This document shows positions 12,109 through 24,664 of a stretch of DNA of 64,000 nt, piece by piece. Made by a program: the position numbers and the translations under genes. The notes under the pieces are model-generated. The model did no database searches and was not told the origin of the DNA. It saw only the letters and a program-made list of their open reading frames with translations. The DNA comes from Epiperipatus broadwayi (taxonomy: Eukaryota > Onychophora > Udeonychophora > Euonychophora > Peripatidae), in assembly GCA_028023455.1 (NCBI GenBank), contig JAQFVV010012396.1, positions 6,860,085-6,924,084 of the forward strand. The letters run 5' to 3'. How positions within the stretch are numbered: position 1 is the stretch's first letter; the number at the start of each line of letters is the position of its first letter.

Positions 12109-14235
12109 ACAATAATAAACCTTTACAGTTATCTTCAATGGTTACTAATGAATGGAAATGATCTGAGCTTTTACCCTTATAAACAAGTTGTACTTTATGT
12201 GGTTTGAAATATGTTTCTCAAATAAAAGATTTTCGATTATACAGGCATATACTTTTACTCCCAACTTTAAACCTTGTTTTATTTAAGTAAATATATATAA
12301 AAAAAAATATGTGTAAATATATTTGCAATATAAAATATTTCATTACATAACTAATAATAGCTTTTGTATTGTACAACATGTCAATAAGGTTGCGTTGATT
12401 CAGATACCTTAGGGCACTCAACATGAGGTGCTGTATCTATTTGCCTTTCACGATAGATAAATTCTCATACATGCATATATGTGCAGCACAATTGTACACT
12501 CACCACTATTCTAAATATAAAGTTATTAATGGACTTGCTTATGGGAAATTTATAATGAATAAACCCCTTTGACACTCATCATAAGGTACTGCAGTGACAA
12601 AAAATTACTTAAAGATATACGGATAAATATATTTTAGACACTCAACATGAGGTGTCATATTTACCGAATATTACAAGTGTATGTGCACATATTTTCAGAA
12701 GTAACAACAAGAAGGAAAATAAACAAACAAACAAAAAACTAATTGCAACCTTTGCTGAAAATACTGGAATTTGGGATGGAAAAATGAATCAAAAGATTTA
12801 AGTAAATGCTTTATCATTATGCCTGTAATAACCATAAAATCCAATATATATGTGAGAGACAACTTTCTCTTTCCTTTTTTTAAATGATTAATAATATATA
12901 TATATATTTCTAATTATCGGAAATATCAGAGTTAATTAATTCAATATTAATAAAATATTTTTAAAATAAACTTATTTAGGTGTCTTCATCTTCTCTTGAC
13001 TGGGCTTCTGAGTGGGCTTCAGGTCAACTGGCTGTGCGGTGAGGATTTCATATTATTCAGGCATAGGCAAGGCATCTTTTATCATCACTGTGGCGGCTGG
13101 AACTGGCATGATCACATCTTTGCGATTTGGGCAGAGCAAGGGCAGGTGCACTGGCTAGTTGTTACCCCACAGTCATTTTACTGGAAGTTCTAGTAGATTT
13201 CTCCATATTTTTTATCTGGGATAATGCAATAATTATTATTAAATTTTCATCTGCTATCTTGAATGGTTAATTAAATCCACAAGAAAACAAGAGTTTTTAA
13301 AAGAACTGTGTAATGGATTTCTTCTTGGGAAATATCAGCAATATTCTAGTCCGTAAATGAATCTCTAAGTGTCTAGATGATTGGAGAATTCCGGAGCCAA
13401 AGTAGTGACCGACTTGGCCAGAACGAATGACAAAAAAAAGAGTGAATCCCACAGCACTGACTAAAACCTATCAACCCCATTCATAAGGACCAATTCAGGA
13501 ACTCCCCTTAGAAATATGAATCAGCCAAACCTTTTATTTTAGCTTATCATTTAGCTTATAAACATTCCTTTCTATTTTTCAGATTAAATTCTACATATTA
13601 GGGTTTGATATAATGTTTAGTTTCCATCTTGAATACTCAGACCACTTGATTACAGATATTAATTCAAAAGAATTTTATTTTATCTTAAAAAAAGATAACA
13701 TTTTAATTATAATATTCATCATCAAACATTTTGCTTTTTGATTAGATTTTTGCCAAAGCAATTAACATTATTTGATTACGAATAAAATTACAGTTTTTAG
13801 AAAAGTAATTAAAAAATAAAAAATATACAAGTATGTTGGAACAATTACTTTAATTATTTCTTTTACGAATATGTTCCAACACATGATATTTTTGATCAAC
13901 AAAGTTTGCTTTTGGTCCATTTGAGTTTTTCAGAGAAAAGCTAATACATAACCATAAAATGACATATAATGAAAATGTACAAAAAATGAAAAAAATAAAA
14001 ATACACGAGTTTATTATACAGATATTTGTTTGTGTACAATATTTCGCTGTCAATTGAATATTTACATTACATTAGTGTGCTTGGGTATTCTATGCTCAGA
14101 CCCAACTTCCATTATTAATGTAGCACATTTATATATTTGTTGTGCTTAATATGTACAAATTTACATGTTTACCTGCTGTAATTTTCTTTACAGCAGACTT
14201 TGTGCATAGACATTTGATAATCCTGGCACAATATG

Positions 14236-15305
14236 TATAATTTGACATTTAAGATAATAAAATATATGTTAAAAAAAATTGGTGCAGATTTAAAGTATAT
14301 ATAAGTTATTTATACAGTTTAAATACTTAAACAAAAATTCGAATAAAAGTATATACAAGTTAATGTATGCAGTTTAAATATTCAAATATAGTTTCTGAGA
14401 ATTGTCATGTTTAGTTGGATAAAAATGAGAAATCTTCAGGTTATGGTAGATATATTTTCATTTGTTTAATTTTATTTGCTAGTGCACAGATAGTAGGTAA
14501 AGATAAGAAGGCCATTCTTATCTTTTCAAAAGTCTCTATCTTGTGTCTTAGTTTGAGAGTTTCTTCAATAATCAAAAAGCCATTGTTGAATTAATATAAA
14601 AAACGGTCTAGTGCATGTGTTAGGATGAAAAATCATTACTGTTTAATTTTCATTTGTTGTAAGCCAGAATTTTATCTTTTACTTACAAACTTCTTAAGGA
14701 TTTGATGTCATGACTTAGTTGTTCTTACTGTTGATAATTAATATAACATTATATATCAGTTATTTTGATCACATACTTGAGTATTTGTTAGTGTATCTGA
14801 TTATAAATGTTTCATAAAATAGTGCTGTAGTTAGGTTGGAAAATGATTTGGTAACGTGCCAGCCAAATAAAAAACATAATAAAATAATGTAGAATTATTT
14901 TTATCTTATTGATTAGAGAATGATTTTAAAATCTAATATTTTATCTTGAAAGTATCAGCACAGTTTTTAGTTGTCAAAAAAGAAACACAAACTTATTATG
15001 TATATTAATGTTTCATCTTGACTATTGCAGAGCTTAAAGTCATAGCAAATGATCAAAACCTCTTAATATTAAAGGGGGCTGTTTTTGGAAAGTATTCATA
15101 AATGAATTTAATTTTTATATTTTATAAAACATAGTATAATTTTAATTACAGATGTTTTTTTCATTTTCATCAGTTGATTTCCACTTCATGTTTGCATGGT
15201 CACCCATTATATGGAAGAAAAATATGTTACACCATTCCAAATTTTGAAGGTTAATGTTTCAAGACTATCTGTAAATACCAAACTATGCTTGATAAGAAAA
15301 AATGT
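14236..15305. other. Intergenic, no gene seen
   Basis: AT-rich. A locally repeated 'cagtttaaata.tyaaa' phrase occurs near 14318 and 14370. Nothing else is recognised. Confidence 0.5.
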
Positions 15306-15309
15306 CCTA

Positions 15310-15480
15310 TATAGTTTAACACAGTAGTGGAATAGTGTACTTAAGGGACAATAGTTTATAGATCGATTCCCAGTTGAAGAAAGAAAAAAAATCTCAATTT
15401 GGTCAACTGAGTAGAACTGTTGTACTCAACTTATCACTGTGATATTAGAAAGTCCCAACCCCCTATGTAATGAAACTATA
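15310..15480 (+). repeat. SINE-like repeat, copy 1
   Basis: Shares with 25470-25615 and 62790-62965 the order: B-box-like GATCGATTCCCAG, 'tgaagaaag', an A-rich gap, then 'agaactgttgtactcaactt'. It ends in an A-rich tract after 'tataataatttta'. A tRNA-derived SINE is the likely source; the A box is poor in this copy. Confidence 0.5.
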
Positions 15481-15481
15481 T

Positions 15482-16337
15482 AATAATTTTATTATTAAAA
15501 AAAAAAGTCTTGCATCTACATTATGAGTTAAAGATGATGTTTGATTGAGGATCATGCCCAATCGTCAAAAAAAAATTAATACTAACATAATGTTAAATCA
15601 ATAAGGTGGATGAATTTCTCAGTAGTAAATAATAGATGATTAATTGTATCGCTTCAAAAGTATGCTGTTGTGGCTTTGTATGATGTGGAAGAGTTCACCA
15701 AATGCGTAAAATGTCAATATAGTTGCACTAATAACTTTTGTATTCAAGTGAAGTTTATGTGTATCAAGTGAATTTAAGAAAAAAGTGATTTATATTTTAA
15801 TTTCATTGAACATGGAACTTATTTTTGTGGAAGAAATGCTCAAGAATTTGGAGGTAAATTTACAAAGTCATTTTCCAGTTTGTTGTTGTGGCACATATGT
15901 GTTGGTGAAGGAAATAGAAAAGCTGTCTTTTCTGAAGAAATTTTAAATTATTTTATAAGGGATAGATCTGTGATGCCTCTTATGACAATCATGATCTCAT
16001 TCATATATCCAAGAGCTGATATAGTTATTCCAATTAAGGGAATGATAATTTCTAGGGGAAGGTCATCAATTTTTTATGGCAATGAATCCAAATAAATTAA
16101 AAATGGGGTCAAAGATAATGACTAGTATTGTGAAATATTTTTTAATAATTTTAAACATTGATGAAGTTTTATGATATGAAATAGTTTTTATAGGATTATA
16201 ACATTCACTTGAATGGGTTAATCATTAAAAAAAAATGAAGATTAATTGTGGTGTTTGAAGATCTATATTATCAGATACTCTTTAGAACTCTTATCAGAGA
16301 GATCAAATAGCTGATTTTGTTTTCTCCATATGTCATA
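15482..16337. other. Intergenic, no gene seen
   Basis: AT-rich sequence with one 71-codon open frame at 15880-16095 that shows no recognisable domain and is probably chance or a decayed repeat. Confidence 0.4.
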
Positions 16338-16418
16338 GCATTGGCCGAGAGGCGAACCCGCAACAACTGTCTGCAACCAACTAGCTTGAGACTGCGCTGA
16401 CCTCTCGGCTAACAATGC
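16338..16418 (-). repeat. tRNA-like foldback (81 bp)
   Basis: The ends GCATTGGCCGAGAGG and CCTCTCGGCTAACAATGC are imperfect inverted repeats. On the minus strand the interior has TAGCCGAGAGGTCAGCGC, like the A box and D arm of Leu/Ser tRNAs, and GCGGGTTCGCC, like a B box. It stands out as GC-rich in AT-rich DNA. A clean cloverleaf with CCA-ready acceptor stem is not evident, so a tRNA pseudogene or tRNA-derived element is more likely than a working tRNA. Confidence 0.5.
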
Positions 16419-17519
16419 TTGACAGATGATTTTTTTTTTGTCATATGACTCTTGTTTATTATTAAGAATTACAATTTTTGAAGGATGTTACATACACCAA
16501 AACATGAATATTTTTTAAAATAATATATTGTGAAATTGTTATGTGTATTCATTAAATAAGATGTCAAGTTATGACCAAAATTTTTATATTGATCCATGTA
16601 TGAATTCATTTTCTTTATCTGTAATTTAATGTCATAAGTGATTAATAATAGACTAATAAGATCTCCAAGATATTTCTAGAAGTTTCTGTATGATTATTAA
16701 ATTAATGTCTGAAAGTAGCCATAATTATAAGATTGCCTGAATATCAGTCAGTATATTTTAATTGTTTGCTGATAGTAGTATTAAATTTCATGATATCTAT
16801 TTTTAAACTGTAATGTAATATTTATTGTTATCTTTCTTATCTTATTGGAAAACTTAAATGTTTAGTCATTGTATACAAATGTTCTTTTATATGGTATTGA
16901 AAAACTAATTGTATTGGTATTCTCATAGTCTGAATTTTTTTATTATTACCTCTTTATCATGCACAAATAAAATCTGCTTAAGGATTCGACTGTATGAGAT
17001 GTTGCTTATAGTGATTTCATGGACATCAAGCTACAGCAAGTTTTAAGAATATTTTATCACCGCATTGATGGTTAGCATTTTGAAAATATATTATTTATTA
17101 AAAATTGAACTAGATGTTTTGATGCGTTGACTGAGGACTAGCTTAAAAGAGAATATATATCATTATCTATTAATGAGATTAATATGCTGTTAGCAAATGA
17201 GTAGGCATATTTTAATATTTTTTCTGTTTGGAGGATAAGTTTTCACATTAAACTTTTAGATACTTACATTACTATGAGAAATATTACTGGTATATTCCTC
17301 GCAGTGACTTTCTGTTTTTTTATTTATTCTTTTACTAGGTATTAGAAAAGAAGATGCTTCTCAGAAATAGTATAAAAAGCTATTAAACAGATTAGACTGT
17401 CAATAACTCCAGATATAGTTTCACCATCTAAAACTCATTTCATATCAAAATTTCTTGTTTGGATGTTAAACTAAGAATCTACAATTGAAGAATTATGATT
17501 TAAAAATGAAATTCTTATG
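16419..17519. other. Intergenic, no gene seen
   Basis: AT-rich, no supported coding sequence, RNA gene or clear repeat boundary. Confidence 0.5.
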
Positions 17520-17760
17520 ATATGCCCAACAAATGTCTTTTTCCAGGTCCAACAATAAAATCAACTGAATTTGATGTTCCTAGATGGAATTGAGTCTCAT
17601 CAACACATTCAGGACAATTCAAGATCATCGCACTCATCTGCATCATAAATGGAATTTATAAGTCACTGATTTATGCAAATGTGGGCAAACACAACTGCCT
17701 TAGTAATAAAATTGAAGACGTAATAAAGGTATTGATGATTTGATCATCTGACTGGATTCT
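17520..17760 (+). pseudogene. Non-LTR retrotransposon 3' fragment (Cys motif)
   Basis: Includes DLCKCGQTQL, the CxCG.xQT pattern found near the C terminus of many LINE ORF2 proteins, followed by 'IEDVIKVLMI'. The same DNA segment recurs on the minus strand at about 31240-31490, showing it is an interspersed repeat. Stops interrupt it. Confidence 0.5.
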
Positions 17761-20165
17761 ATACAGATGTATTTATTAATAGTTGATATGTCAAAAAAAA
17801 AACATCCTAAATATATAAATAATTAAAATTTATGATGAAGATTGCATGTTTATTTTCAATGCAAAATCTAAACAACATTTTAGAAAGTTCCTATGGACTA
17901 AATTGTTATTATGAATTGTCTTGGATTAGTGGCTTTATAATATTAGAAGTTGTAAATATTAGAATTATGATCATTATGTTATTGTTAAATGAATACAGAA
18001 TAGTATATATATTAATGAGATGGCATGAACATAAATTAAGAATACCAATTAGAAATGAAAAATTAAATCCAGAGATGAATAACAAAAGTAATAACTTAAC
18101 AGAATTATTTAAGTGATAGATACACTTCAGTTTCTCTGATGAGTATTTTAATATATGTTATAATAAGAGATGATCTCAGCTATGTTGTAATTTTATTACA
18201 ATTAATCCAAGCATAGACCAAGTGTTATTTGAAAAAAAGGTTACACAGTTTTCTCCAAATATTAATACCTTTAACATTTGTAAACATCTGCTATTTATTT
18301 GTTATTCATTTAAATCTTATATAAGACTAAAAAAATTTTTAGTTTCTGAGTGATTTTTTTTTATAGTTTTTATGGGTAATTCTTTTTTTTTTTTTTGGCT
18401 GTTTACTTGAGATCTGGGATTTCCAAGAGTAGTTCACAAAAATACAGATATTCATTTTGATTGAAATGGAATCTTCCTCAATATTATTTGAGTTGTCAAT
18501 GAATTATTTCAAATGCTTGGGAATTTCAGTAATCATTTTTATCTTGAATATCATCAGAAGTTTTTTCTACAACATTCATAATCTTTCTTATAAAAAGGTG
18601 AAGGTGGACAAGAATCTTGAATATAATAAAATTCATGATCGCATTGCTTTTTGCTGATGAAGTCATGTTTACTTCCACTCTCAATAATGAAGGTATATAA
18701 TTGTATACATGTTTTTAAGATTCAGGCATTCATTTAAAGTGAGCCACTTTTTGTAGATTTTTCTATATATATATATGCACTATAAACATCCATGGAAGAT
18801 TCTTTGTTTTTATGTTTATATGAATAAGTTTAATATAATGATTGCAACTAGGCATCTGTAATATTTGTACTAACAAATTGCATAAGAACTTACATATGGA
18901 ATGTTATTTAAAGTTTTTGATATTTAAGCTTATTACAATGTTTTTTAATATCTATTATTATTAGTATTGTCTTCATTACTGATAATTAATGAATTTTCTC
19001 TCTTTTTTTTTGGAAGAACATTCTGATGAGAAAAAAAAAATCAGTAGCTTCTTGAAAAATCTACATTGGGAATATTAATTTTATTGATGTTTGTAGAACT
19101 AAAAGGAATTCTTTTTATAGAAATTTGCTTTATGGCTTTAATTCTTTCTGAAATTATTATTTCTTATGTAAATAATTGTTAAACCAGCTAAATCTTCATA
19201 TGATTTCAAGATTTATTTATTCAAAAACATTGGTTTGTTCAATTCAACATTGGCAATAGAATTTATATGTTTTATGTAAGAATTTTATGATGAGAAATTA
19301 GTCAAGATTAAAGCAAAATTTTGTTATGGAAGCATATATTCTAATTAGGATTTATGATAATGATCATTAATTATATTTGATGAATTTGTAAAGAAAAACA
19401 AAACAATAGTTATCACAATGATAATTAGGATTGAATAATGTAGTAGGCAGAAAGGAAAGAAAAAGAAGGGAAATTATTATTTAGACATAAAAATATAAGG
19501 AGAAAATTTGTTAATTTTTTTATTGTACTGCCTCAAACAAGCCTAATGCAGAAGTTACCAGATTGAATTCTATAAATAATAATAGGTGCTTCTAGCCATT
19601 TTGGTTGTCATATATGCAAATTTGGGACAAACATCAATGCTGAAGTGCACTGGTTATAATTTCAATCTCTCTAATAAAAATGGTCTTTTTCCCTCTTTGT
19701 GAGCAAGTAATTACATATTAGGCTTGTAAGGGTATCTTATTCTATTATTGGAGACACTATGCTCCACTTCTGTTATAATTAACTAGTTATGCATTAGTAT
19801 ATTAATTAAATTGTAATATGCATAAAAGTGATGTATAGATAGAATAAGTTTATATGTATAATTAGCTATATATATATAATATAATAATATATTGTTGATA
19901 TAACAATCATTTCCTGAATTAAGTAAGCCAAACATAACAACTGGAATAAGAATGGGATGGAAAAAAATGACATTTATGCTCATTTGACGAATTTTATACT
20001 GTTAATCTTTGTAACTACTTTGTATATATAGCTTATTTCAGGTTCTTCGTAAATACAGTGATAGTCTGAAGTCAAAATAGCAAATATTTTATATCTATTT
20101 CTTTAGCAACTTCATAAGGAAGCACTACTAAATATGTTTTAATAAGATAGTAAATTAGTATTGTA
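17761..20165. other. Intergenic, no gene recognised
   Basis: A 94-codon open frame at 17832-18116 is hydrophobic then basic, with no recognised motif and base use like its surroundings. I do not call it a gene. The rest is AT-rich with homopolymer runs. Confidence 0.4.
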
Positions 20166-20169
20166 CAAT

Positions 20170-20360
20170 AATGATTTTATTTTTATTGGTGAAAGAAGGT
20201 CATTATATCACAATTTCCAATCATAAGACAGTATTTGCAGATAATGAGAATGAATTTAAGAAAATGATGTGGAACCTTAATAATGTAGGAAATATACCAT
20301 GACTTAAATATCACTAAAATCAAAATTATTATGATAAAAAAAAGGCACATGTTGTAGCAA
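20170..20360 (+). pseudogene. LINE RT palm/thumb fragment
   Basis: Reads VFADNENEFKKMMWNLNNVG, matching the pattern FADD.eel..ll..ln.vg around the catalytic box of LINE reverse transcriptases. The second catalytic Asp is replaced by Asn. Stops follow. The 3' part of what may be the same element lies at 22490-22620. Confidence 0.5.
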
Positions 20361-21460
20361 GCTAATAAAAAAAAACAACCAGTAGATAATGGAAGAGATC
20401 TGAAAAGAATACATATTTTTTTTAATATTTAATGTTCAACTATGTGTTAGTTTAAATATCTGTAAAATCTATATTTTGTGTTAATATAAATACACACATA
20501 AACTATAAGATATATACATAATATTTCTATATTAAATAGACAATCACCGTCTTAACAAATGATAAATTTTATACTCGAGCGCTTTCGAAGGTCTAAGCCT
20601 TAATGAAGTAGCTGAAATCCGAAGATGTAAAATATGCAAATTAGGGTGGACTAGATTTTCATTGACTGAGATTTGCCACTTCCTGGAGATGGTGTAAAAT
20701 GTTTCTTTTTTATTCATGGCATGGATGTCAGAGATGATATAATATGTCTGATTCTCCTTCGCAACTCGTGCCGCTCTCTGCTTACTAGCTATTCTAAAGT
20801 ATAATAATGTGGAGAATAATAAAGAAAAAAAGTGTTCATTGGATATAATAATTATCTGTATTTATAATAATTTTTCCGAGCTTGTACTTCTGACTTAAAT
20901 CAAAAGCATAGGCCACAATGCCAAATGTATTTGCAGTGATTGTTTGAGAATAGATTAGTTAAGTGGAATCAATGGTATTGCTAGCTTCAGGTTTTTTATT
21001 CAAGGTCTACAATTAATTAGTAATGTATTCAAAGGTAAGTTATAACAAAAAGGTAAAAAAATCAAATTTAATATTTAAGGAATAAAAGTTCTATTAGAGA
21101 AACAACTATTTTTGCTCTCATAAGTCAGCCAAAATTTATTTAAGTTTGTGTAAAGAAAATCAATTTCATAAATAATGCAGCTAGTGAGATTATTATGCTA
21201 TAATCTGAGAACTTATGGAAATTATTTGTGAACTGATAAAATAAGCCTAAATATCATAACCCAAAAAGTCAGGAGGCAATCAAATCAAAAACAAAGAAAA
21301 TTGTATGTGTTTAAAAAGAAAATATTAACATTAGTTACATTTTCGAGAAATATAATTATAATTTTCAAAACAGTTACATCTATAATAAAAATATTATATA
21401 ATGATTATATATTTGGAAATTAAATTTTTATAAGAGGAAATAAATGGTGAAAAAAAAAGC
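20361..21460. other. Intergenic, probably old repeat DNA, no gene
   Basis: AT-rich, with a less AT-rich block at about 20570-20800. No protein or RNA similarity is recognised. Confidence 0.4.
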
Positions 21461-21471
21461 CTCAATTTGTG

Positions 21472-21526
21472 GATATGAACCAACTGATGAGTGCTGGTTC
21501 AGCATTAAATACGTGTATTGGAGATC
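21472..21526 (+). ncRNA. Hammerhead-ribozyme-like motif, copy 3 (core G mutated)
   Basis: Same family as the copies near 7.5 and 8.0 kb. It has CCAA, CTGATGA, stem II GTGCTG-GTT-CAGCAT, then TAA in place of the required GAA, and loop ACGT in stem III followed by A and TTGG. The G12 to T change should abolish cleavage. The repeat continues to about 21640 with the same downstream 'gtgtatcgattgta' and a B-box-like GTGTTCAAATCTCC. Confidence 0.5.
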
Positions 21527-21649
21527 ATTTATCTTTTCCACATGTGTGTGGTCATGTGTATCGATTGTATGAGATGAAGAGGATGGTTGAAGGGAACTTG
21601 AGAGTCTGTGTTCAAATCTCCTATAATTGAATTGAATCTTGTAAGTACA

Positions 21650-22489
21650 GTGGTGTGGTAATGAAACCAGGCTCCAAATGGCTGTGTATATGTCAAATAA
21701 TGTTTAAATCTGATCTCTGATTTTTATTTGATTAAATTTATTTAAAAATAGTGATTGAAGCATTTGAGATACAGGATTGAAAATGAAATGGCATCTCAAA
21801 AACCAGGGAGAGAAATCGATAAAAGTGGTTATTCTTATATTTGGGGTATGAAAGTTAATAATTAATGCATTTATTGGATCTATATAGATAAAAAAAATCT
21901 TTAAAGAGGAGAAACAATGTTGAAATTTATTAATAACCTTGAAGGGATGATTAAAAATATTTAAAGAATAACTAAAAAATATTTTTTTTTTGTCAGATTT
22001 ATAAAGTATACTTGATAACATATAACTTGTGATTAATTTAAAAGTAACTTTAATTGAATTATTAATGAAAACTGACAATTTTTTATGCCTCACTTTCAGG
22101 ATTACATTATAATGCATTAATTAGAAAAATCAGTGACTTATTTATATCATTAGCTAAAACAAGTTTAATAAATTTTTAAAATACAGAAAGATTGCTTAAA
22201 CATTCATATAAAATAAGTGCAAGTAAAGGTATAGCAATAAAAATGAATAGATAAGAAAAGATTAAAATAAACATGGAAAATAAGTTGTAGAGCAGATTGG
22301 AGCTTTAAAATATTTGGTAAATTGTTTAAATATTCAAACCTCCTATTATATTAAATGATCAAAGTAATGATTTAAAAAAAAATAAAGTGAGGGCTGTAAT
22401 AGTAAACAGGTTTAAGAAGAATAGAAAAAATAATTTGGAGAGATGAAATTGTCAATGTAGAAGTGCAGTATTGAAAAAATAAGTGAAAA
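21650..22489. other. Repeat-derived stretch with a 137-codon minus-strand frame
   Basis: A minus-strand open frame covers 21704-22117. Its composition is Phe/Ile/Lys/Asn rich with no domain. The plus strand of the same DNA reads MLKFINNLEGMIKN at about 21918-21960, reminiscent of the segment after the catalytic box in Penelope-like RTs. The minus-strand frame is therefore more likely a shadow of a decayed retroelement than a gene. Confidence 0.3.
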
Positions 22490-22625
22490 AAAAATTTAAG
22501 GGAATTGAGAAACTGAATTGGACATGTACTCAAGAATTGTGAAAGTTTTATATTAGAAGGAGCTCTAATCAGTAAAATGAAGAGGCAAGGAGAAAAAAGT
22601 TTATTTACTGTTATACATTTTTGAA
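22490..22625 (+). pseudogene. LINE ORF2 3' end
   Basis: The frame from 22517 reads IGHVLKNCESFILEGALISK followed by MKRQGEKSLFT. This matches the IGHVLR....L....EGk..GkRgrGR segment near the C terminus of many LINE ORF2 proteins. A stop follows near 22616. Confidence 0.6.
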
Positions 22626-22919
22626 AAATTGAGCAATAGAAAAATTTGAAGATGTGGTTTAGTTAGATATGTGGGGCCTGCATTTTGAAAGGTAATATTT
22701 ATGGCATGGATTTTATTGACACAGAAAATTTTAGCTTCTAATATGGTTGATAGGCATGATTAGACTTCTAATATATCTATATGGGACTAAATTAAACAAA
22801 AATATCTATAGTATGAATAGTTAGTCTGTTTTTTATCAGATTGTGATTAAATCCGCATTATAGAAGGTTAAAAATCTTGAAAAATTATCAGTTATATGAT
22901 TTCTGGTTTGGCTAATTAG

Positions 22920-23780
22920 TAAAATGCTGTTAATATATTTTTGAGCATTCTTGAACTAATCCAGATTACTATGTCAGAGTAAAATAACTATTTACACTAG
23001 CAGCCTTGGATATATATATAAAGAGTAGTAGATTTAGTATGTAAATACAGCATCATTTATATATAATTTAGTTCAAACCTCATGGGCAAGTTAATTTCTT
23101 ATTTATTTCAATGCTCATGTAAATGAAGGATTATAAGTCAATTATTTGTAATATAAGTAAATACAGAATTTTTGAACATTGTATATATTTTCTGATTTTG
23201 ACTAATTAATGAGACAATTTCAACACACTTTTCAGCATCCTGCTATGTCAGTACAAAATATCCATTTGCATTAATAGACCCAGATGTATATAAGATGTAG
23301 CAGATCTAGCAACTTACTAAAGGAAATCGATTATATCCTAGATGTAAACACATACTCATTTATAATACAGTTCAACATTTATGTAAAAATTCATGACTTA
23401 ATCATTTTAATGCTCTTGCATGTAAAGAATTATAAGTCATACATATGCATTTTTCCAACATTATATATAATTTTCAATCTTATCTAATTAATCAAATGTT
23501 GTTAATATACTTTTGAGCATTCCTTTATTTACTAAATTGCTATGCCAGTGTAAAATGATTGCATCAGCAATTCCCATATATATATAGCAAATCTAGTAAG
23601 TTTCCAAATAAGAATCAAATAATATTGCATCTCAGATGCAAACACAGTATTATCTATATATGGCTTAGTTATAAACTTTATTGACATTAAAATGAATAAA
23701 CTTTCTTGTGAAGGTTTAAACTAAATTATATGTAAATGAGGTTGTATTTACATCTGGAGTGTAATGGATTTCACCTTTGT
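22920..23780. repeat. Degenerate tandem array, about 285-bp units, three copies
   Basis: The phrase with 'gagcat(t/c)c', 'ctatg(t/c)cag(t/a)', a 'atttgca' variant and then TATATATA with AGATCTAG(T/C)A-like ends starts near 22945, 23230 and 23510. Copies are diverged with indels. No coding potential. Confidence 0.55.
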
Positions 23781-23959
23781 TTAGAAACTTGCTACACCTG
23801 TTATTTTCATATATATCTAACAATTTAATATGTATAGGGATGCTGATAAGAGTATTAGCTGTATTTGGTTAATTAATCAAGATCACAATTAACATATTAA
23901 TGTTGGAAACATGCTTTATAGTATTATATATATATATAATAAGATTAATGATAATAATA

Positions 23960-24168
23960 AAGCATAATTGGTATATGCCCTGGATTGTCAGTTTTCCAAT
24001 GTCATATTATGGAGAGACACATACAAAATTAAAATCGAGAATCACTCAGCATTCTCATTTATATAACAGAGCTAAATGCAACAGCGTTTATAGCTCAGTA
24101 TTTATAGATCATGAGAAAAAATCTGGTCATTCTTTTAAATTTGCTGATGCTTATTTGTCTAGAAAATA
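23960..24168 (+). pseudogene. GIY-YIG endonuclease fragment of a Penelope-like element
   Basis: Reads MSYYGETHTKLKSRITQHSH, then 'YSSVFIDHEKKSGHSFKF'. This is the YxGET...LxxRixqH and H...GH pattern of the C-terminal endonuclease in Penelope-like elements. The first GIY motif is not intact. The frame ends at a TAA in an AATAATAATA run. Confidence 0.6.
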
Positions 24169-24540
24169 ATAATAATAAACAAAAAATAAAAGAAGCATGG
24201 CACATAATTAACTCTAATAACTCCATGAATATAAGAGCCAATAGCATTCCTCTTAACAAGCATTGGTCATTTAATTCAATGACATAGTCAATTGCTAGGT
24301 CAATATACACACGCAAATAGGCAAATCTATTATAATTAGCAACTAGTAATGTATGTTTATATGCATGAGTATATGCTAACATATTTGTTAATATTCACTT
24401 TAGATGTGTTTTGACAAAGATACATCATATCAAAAGCCTGGCTTAGCAAAGTAATAAATATTGTTTTAGACCAAAATTTATTAACATAATATTCGATAAT
24501 TATCTGCACACTCTTGTAGAATTGATTTTATTACATATTA

Positions 24541-24664
24541 TCTATGGTATATACATATATTGTAATTTATTATTATATATATAAATATGTAAGAATAGTT
24601 TATCTATGGTATATACATATATTGTAATTTATTATTATAAATATAAATATGTAAGAATAGTTTT
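24541..24664. repeat. 62-bp direct tandem duplication
   Basis: Two nearly identical 62-bp units, 24541-24602 and 24603-24664, start TCTATGGTATATACATATAT. They differ at a TATA/TAAA site, so the duplication is recent. Confidence 0.9.

Larger units (their letters stand above)
8482..14235. repeat. 5.75-kb imperfect palindrome (foldback)
   Basis: The left arm (8482-11260) and right arm (11291-14235) are reverse complements at high identity, separated by a spacer of about 30 bp. The ends read TATTGTGCCAGG and CCTGGCACAATA. Most blocks compared by eye differ at only a few percent of positions; the twin open frames at 8665-8868 and 13850-14053 differ by one residue. The arms carry independent indels, so this is not a simple assembly reflection. 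No transposase or other domain is recognised. A block at about 9530-9735 and 13000-13190 is notably GC-richer. It could be a large foldback transposon or an inverted duplication. Confidence 0.85.

Noticed and set aside
8665-14053. Twin 67-codon open frames (8665-8868 plus and 13850-14053 minus) that look like a conserved small protein
   Set aside because: They are mirror images within the palindrome arms; identity reflects arm similarity, and one change between them is an amino acid replacement, giving no sign of coding selection.
8482-14235. Palindrome as an assembly or chimeric-read artefact
   Set aside because: The arms differ by scattered substitutions, small indels and a 148-bp insertion with its own target duplication, which a reflection artefact would not produce.
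17832-18116. 94-codon plus-strand open frame
   Set aside because: No recognisable motif and codon use like the surrounding AT-rich DNA.
21704-22117. 137-codon minus-strand open frame, the longest in the window
   Set aside because: Low-complexity composition, no domain, no neighbouring gene; the opposite strand shows a faint Penelope RT-like segment, so it is probably a shadow of repeat DNA.
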